Positions 4,874-7,746 of a stretch of 7,746 bases of DNA are shown piece by piece (within the stretch, counting starts at the first letter, position 1; each line of letters starts with the position of its first letter). The notes below the pieces were generated by a model. The model saw only the letters and a list, made by a program, of their open reading frames with translations, was not told the DNA's origin and made no database searches. A program made the position numbers and the translations under genes. The stretch comes from an uncultured Phenylobacterium sp. Lineage in GTDB: Bacteria; Pseudomonadota; Alphaproteobacteria; Caulobacterales; Caulobacteraceae. The stretch is taken from NCBI GenBank assembly GCA_945952355.1, contig CAMFIW010000113.1:1-7746 (forward strand), given 5' to 3'.

Positions 4874-5539
4874 TCAGATCACGAGGCTCGGCCAGCTCTG
4901 GATGCCGCCGCGCGGAGCGGCGAGGACCGGTAGATCGCCGGCGAAGGCCGCGACGCTGGCCACCGTCTCGCGGAAGTCCGGCGCGTCGGGATCGCCACTT
5001 TCGCTGATCACCGCCGCAAGGACCGGGAGGCCGCGCGACCTCAGGGTCTCGATGGCGGTCAAGGTGTGGCTGATCGCACCCAGATAGGACCCGCCCACCA
5101 CCAGGGCCGGCAGGCGAAGCGCCGCCATAAGGTCCAGGCAGGTGGCGTCCTCGGCCATCGGGCTCATAGCCCCCCCGGCGCCCTCGACCAGGACGAGATC
5201 GGCGTCGGCCACGGCGAGGCCCCGGCGACAGAAGGCCTCGAGTTCGGCGAGCCGCAAGTCGACGCCTTCCAGCCGCGCGGCCATGGGCGGCGACAGCGGT
5301 GCGCGGAAGCGCAGGGGCGAGATGGCGTCAAGTGTCTCAGCCGTCAACGGACGGTCGAGCGCCGCCAGCAGCCGGCCAGGATCGCTGTCGGCCCAGTCGT
5401 CCGGATCGAAGCCGCTCACGACAGGTTTCAGCGCCTCGACGCTGAACCCCTGGGCGCGGGCGGCGCGGATGAGCGCGCAGGCGCAGAAGGTTTTGCCGAC
5501 GTCGGTGTGGGCGCCGGCGACGAACATGGCGCGCTTCAT
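4874..5539 (-). CDS. bioD: ATP-dependent dethiobiotin synthetase BioD
   Basis: A 221-residue cytoplasmic P-loop enzyme that closes the ureido ring of dethiobiotin from 7,8-diaminononanoate, CO2 and ATP, the penultimate step of biotin synthesis. Signatures: the nucleotide-binding loop GAHTDVGKT (residues 9-17, K16), ALKPVVSG (36-43, with K38 matching the catalytic lysine of E. coli BioD), the PLSPPMAAR block (81-89), and VEGAGG (118-123). Length is typical of BioD (about 220-230). The ATG (5539-5537) overlaps the bioF stop codon in an ATGA arrangement with no independent ribosome binding site, so translation is probably coupled to bioF. The C-terminus (about residues 180-221) is less recognisable, as in other BioD proteins. 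It converges with nhaA across a 34-base gap. Confidence 0.95.
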   Translation of the reverse strand: MKRAMFVAGAHTDVGKTFCACALIRAARAQGFSVEALKPVVSGFDPDDWADSDPGRLLAALDRPLTAETLDAISPLRFRAPLSPPMAARLEGVDLRLAELEAFCRRGLAVADADLVLVEGAGGAMSPMAEDATCLDLMAALRLPALVVGGSYLGAISHTLTAIETLRSRGLPVLAAVISESGDPDAPDFRETVASVAAFAGDLPVLAAPRGGIQSWPSLVI

Positions 5540-6708
5540 GCGGCGGCCATCAGGGGACGTACGGCTTCGGCCAGGCGGTCGACCTCGTCGTCGGAATGGC
5601 CGGCGGTGAAGGCGATGCGCAGTCGGGCGGTCCCGGCGGGTACGGTCGGCGGGCGGATGGCGACGGCCAGGAAGCCCTGGTCCTCCAGCGCGCGGGCGGC
5701 GGCCAGAGTGCGCACCGCTTCCCCCAACACGATCGGGACGACGGCGCTCTGCGCCTCCGCCAGGTTGAGCGCGCGGGTGAAGCGGCGGGCGCGGGCCAGC
5801 GGAGCGGCGACCCGTTCCGGCTCGGCGGCGATGACCTCGAGAGCGGCGATCGCCCCGGCGACGTTCGCCGGCGGCAGGCCGGTCGTATAGATGAAACTGC
5901 GCGCCCGGGTGCGGACCAGGTCGATCACCGGCGCGCTGGCGCAGACATAGGCGCCGTAGCCGCCCAAGGCCTTGGACAGCGTGCCCATGGCGAGGTCGAC
6001 CCTCGCGTCCGGGAAAAGGGCCGCCGAGCCGCGGCCCCGGTCGCCCAGCACGCCCAGGCCATGGGCGTCGTCGACCAGGAGCCAAGCGTCATGCGCGAGG
6101 GCGAGCGCGCTGATCGCATCCAGCGGCGCGAGGTCTCCGTCCATCGAGAAGACGCCATCGGTGGCGATCAAGGCGTTCGTCGCCTGCGCGCGATGCCCTG
6201 CGAGCTGGGCGGCGAGGTCGGCCATGTCGTTGTGGCGGAAGCTCACCACCTTCGCGCCCGACAGCTGGGCGCCGGCCCAGATGCAGGCGTGGGCCAGTTC
6301 GTCGACCAGGATGAGGTCGCCGGACCGCATGACGGTCGGGATGATCCCGCTGTTGGCCAGGTAGCCCGAACCGAACACACAGGCCGCCTCGTGGCCCTTC
6401 AGCGCCGCGAGCCGCGCCTCCAGCTCGGAGAACAGCGGCGTGTCGCCGGTCACCAGCCGCGAGGCGCCGGCGCCCACCCCGTGGGAGTCGATCGCCGCCG
6501 CGGACGCCGCCTTCACCGCCGGATGGTGCGAGAGATTGAGATAGTCGTTGCAGGAGAAGGACAGCAGGCGTCGCCCGTCCCGCTCGACCCACAGCCCGTC
6601 GAGCCGCCGGGTCGGGGTCAAGCGCCGCCTCAGGCTCTGGGCCTCCAGGTCGGCGAGCTTGGCTTCGGCGAAGGCGGTCAGGGTGTCGGGCACGGCGGGG
6701 GTATGCAC
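5536..6708 (-). CDS. bioF: 8-amino-7-oxononanoate synthase BioF
   Basis: A 390-residue PLP-dependent enzyme that condenses pimeloyl-thioester (ACP or CoA) with L-alanine to give KAPA, releasing CO2; it begins assembly of the biotin rings. Signatures in order: SFSCNDYLNLS, HGVGAGASRLVTG, DELAHACIW (H140, matching the histidine that stacks on PLP), VDDAHGLG (D213 and H216), and GTLSKALGG with the PLP-binding lysine K246. E. coli BioF has H133, D204, H207 and K236, a consistent register; its length is 384. The start is uncertain: GTG 6708 gives MHTPAVPDTLTAF, while GTG 6693 gives a 385-residue protein beginning MPDTLTAF. No ATG is available and neither has a clear ribosome binding site. The frame stays open to about 7419, but that part is antisense to bioA and not coding. 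bioD follows with a four-base overlap. Confidence 0.94.
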   Translation of the reverse strand: MHTPAVPDTLTAFAEAKLADLEAQSLRRRLTPTRRLDGLWVERDGRRLLSFSCNDYLNLSHHPAVKAASAAAIDSHGVGAGASRLVTGDTPLFSELEARLAALKGHEAACVFGSGYLANSGIIPTVMRSGDLILVDELAHACIWAGAQLSGAKVVSFRHNDMADLAAQLAGHRAQATNALIATDGVFSMDGDLAPLDAISALALAHDAWLLVDDAHGLGVLGDRGRGSAALFPDARVDLAMGTLSKALGGYGAYVCASAPVIDLVRTRARSFIYTTGLPPANVAGAIAALEVIAAEPERVAAPLARARRFTRALNLAEAQSAVVPIVLGEAVRTLAAARALEDQGFLAVAIRPPTVPAGTARLRIAFTAGHSDDEVDRLAEAVRPLMAAA

Positions 6709-6762
6709 CAGGCTGACCCAAGGTAAAAGGCGCCGTTGCGGCAGTGATGTAAGAGCGCGTCC
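6709..6762. promoter_or_regulatory. 54-base divergent control region between bioF and bioA
   Basis: This gap must hold the promoters of both biotin transcripts, or they start inside each other's 5' end. Weak -10-like boxes are visible: TGTAAG (6748-6753, plus strand) for bioA, and TTTTAC (6728-6723, minus strand) for bioF with a TTACAT (6752-6747) ahead of it. A GGCGCC palindrome lies at 6729-6734. I see no match to the alphaproteobacterial BioR palindrome (TTATMKATAA type) and no pair of half-sites of the enterobacterial BirA operator (TTGTAAACC type). A partial ribosome binding site (AAGAG, 6751-6755) precedes bioA. Confidence 0.4.
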
Positions 6763-7746
6763 ATGAGTTCCCCCCCCGACTGGTTCACCGAAGGCGCGCC
6801 CCACGTCTGGCGGCCCTATTGCCAGATGAAGACCGCCCCGGCGCCCTTGGCCGTGGCCCGCACCGAAGGCGCCCGGATCGTCCTGGAGGATGGCCGCGAG
6901 CTGGTTGACGGCATCGCCAGCTGGTGGACGGCCTGCCACGGCTACAACCACCCGCACATCCGCCAGGCGGTGACAGAACAGCTGGCGATCGCGCCGCACG
7001 TGATGTTCGGCGGCCTGGCGCACGAGCCCGCCTATCGCCTGGCCGCGCGGCTGGCGCGCCTGCTGCCGGGCGACCTCGACCACGTCTTCTTCGCCGAGAG
7101 CGGATCGGTGGCCGTCGAGATCGCCATGAAGATGGCGCTGCAGTTCTGGATCAACCGAGGCGTCCAGGGGCGGACCCGGTTCGTCAGCTTCCTCGGCGGC
7201 TATCACGGCGACACCCTGGCCACCATGACCATCTGCGATCCCGAGGAGGGGATGCACGGCCTGTTCGCCGGCGTCATGCCGGCCCAGCACGTGGTCGCCC
7301 TGCCCCGCGATGCGGAGAGCGAGGCGGCGCTGGACCGGCTGCTCACGGAGAAGGGCCACGAGATCGCCGGCCTGATCGTCGAGCCCCGGGTCCAGGGCGC
7401 CGGTGGCATGCTGCTGCACGACGACGAGGTGCTGCGGACCCTGCGGCGGGTCGCCGACAGGTACGATCAGCTTCTGATCTTCGACGAGATCTTCACCGGC
7501 TTCGGCCGAACCGGCGACCTCTTCGCTTGCGAGGGCTCAGGCGTGACCCCGGACATCGTCACCCTGTCCAAGGCCCTGACCGGCGGGACCCTGCCCCTGT
7601 CGGCCGCCATCGCCAGCCGCAAGGTGTTCGAGTCCTTCTGGTCGGACGATGCGGGCGCGGCCCTGATGCACGGCCCGACCTACATGGCCAACCCGCTGGC
7701 CTGCGCCGCCGCCAACTGCTCGCGGGCGGTCTCGGGCGAGGGGAAG
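6763..7746 (+). CDS. bioA: Adenosylmethionine-8-amino-7-oxononanoate aminotransferase BioA, C-terminus cut by window end
   Basis: 328 codons are open from ATG 6763 to the right edge; full BioA is about 420-430 residues. It is a cytoplasmic class III PLP aminotransferase that uses S-adenosylmethionine as amino donor to convert KAPA to DAPA, between the BioF and BioD steps. Signatures: IASWWTACHGYNHPHI (W54-W55), FFAESGSVAVEIAMKMALQ (E112 onward), GGYHGDT (Y147, H148), EPRVQGAGGM, FDEIFTGFGRTG (D241, the residue facing the PLP ring nitrogen), TLSKALTGG with PLP lysine K270, and HGPTYMANPLACAAA. The tryptophan-rich SWW..HGYNH block and SGSVAVE..MKMA separate BioA from ornithine/GABA aminotransferases. 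The last eleven residues, NCSRAVSGEGK, fit the family less well than everything before and could reflect sequence error near an end. It is divergent from bioF-bioD, so three biotin steps share one control region. Confidence 0.95.
   Translation, partial: MSSPPDWFTEGAPHVWRPYCQMKTAPAPLAVARTEGARIVLEDGRELVDGIASWWTACHGYNHPHIRQAVTEQLAIAPHVMFGGLAHEPAYRLAARLARLLPGDLDHVFFAESGSVAVEIAMKMALQFWINRGVQGRTRFVSFLGGYHGDTLATMTICDPEEGMHGLFAGVMPAQHVVALPRDAESEAALDRLLTEKGHEIAGLIVEPRVQGAGGMLLHDDEVLRTLRRVADRYDQLLIFDEIFTGFGRTGDLFACEGSGVTPDIVTLSKALTGGTLPLSAAIASRKVFESFWSDDAGAALMHGPTYMANPLACAAANCSRAVSGEGK

Noticed and set aside
6709..7419. Open extension of the bioF reading frame on the minus strand, about 237 codons beyond the bioF start
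   Set aside because: It lies wholly opposite bioA, whose catalytic motifs are unmistakable. Its translation has no family features and is the usual stop-free shadow seen in high-GC coding DNA.

Overview
The window is high-GC DNA with tightly packed genes, strong G/C preference at third codon positions and short intergenic gaps. Protein features (an HNH nuclease starting with the NADFRPLSYYPLSLWPW motif, an alphaproteobacterial-type SelO and GluQRS, and a bioF-bioD pair divergent from bioA) point to an alphaproteobacterium, most likely Caulobacteraceae (Caulobacter, Phenylobacterium or a relative). The taxonomic call is an inference from protein style, not from a database search. No mobile element, CRISPR array, rRNA or tRNA is visible, and the window reads as ordinary chromosomal backbone.

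Layout. 1-108 (-): start of an HNH endonuclease gene that runs off the left edge. 109-376: no convincing gene, but three stem-loops or inverted repeats (310-368, 269-294, 226-244). 377-490 (-): an easily missed 37-residue single-pass membrane protein with a good promoter at 553-580. 624-1253 (+): a TetR/AcrR-family regulator divergent from the small gene, with a palindrome (564-584) lying on the small gene's -35 box. 1264-2121 (+): gluQ, glutamyl-queuosine tRNA(Asp) synthetase, 10 bases after the regulator. 2143-3558 (-): selO, a pseudokinase-fold AMPylase, convergent with gluQ across a hairpin that spans both stop codons. 3652-4839 (+): nhaA, a Na+/H+ antiporter divergent from selO, with a palindrome in between. 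4874-6708 (-): bioF and bioD, overlapping by four bases (ATGA). 6763-7746 (+): bioA, divergent from bioF and cut by the right edge.

How the genes work together. BioF makes 8-amino-7-oxononanoate (KAPA), BioA aminates it to 7,8-diaminononanoate (DAPA), and BioD closes it to dethiobiotin. Three consecutive late steps of biotin synthesis therefore fire from one 54-base divergent promoter region; bioB is not in view. SelO and NhaA are both stress-linked (redox; sodium/pH) and share a 93-base divergent control region. The TetR regulator and the small membrane protein look like a local regulator-target pair; this is the least familiar part of the window and the best candidate for something undescribed, although the evidence is arrangement and DNA symmetry only.
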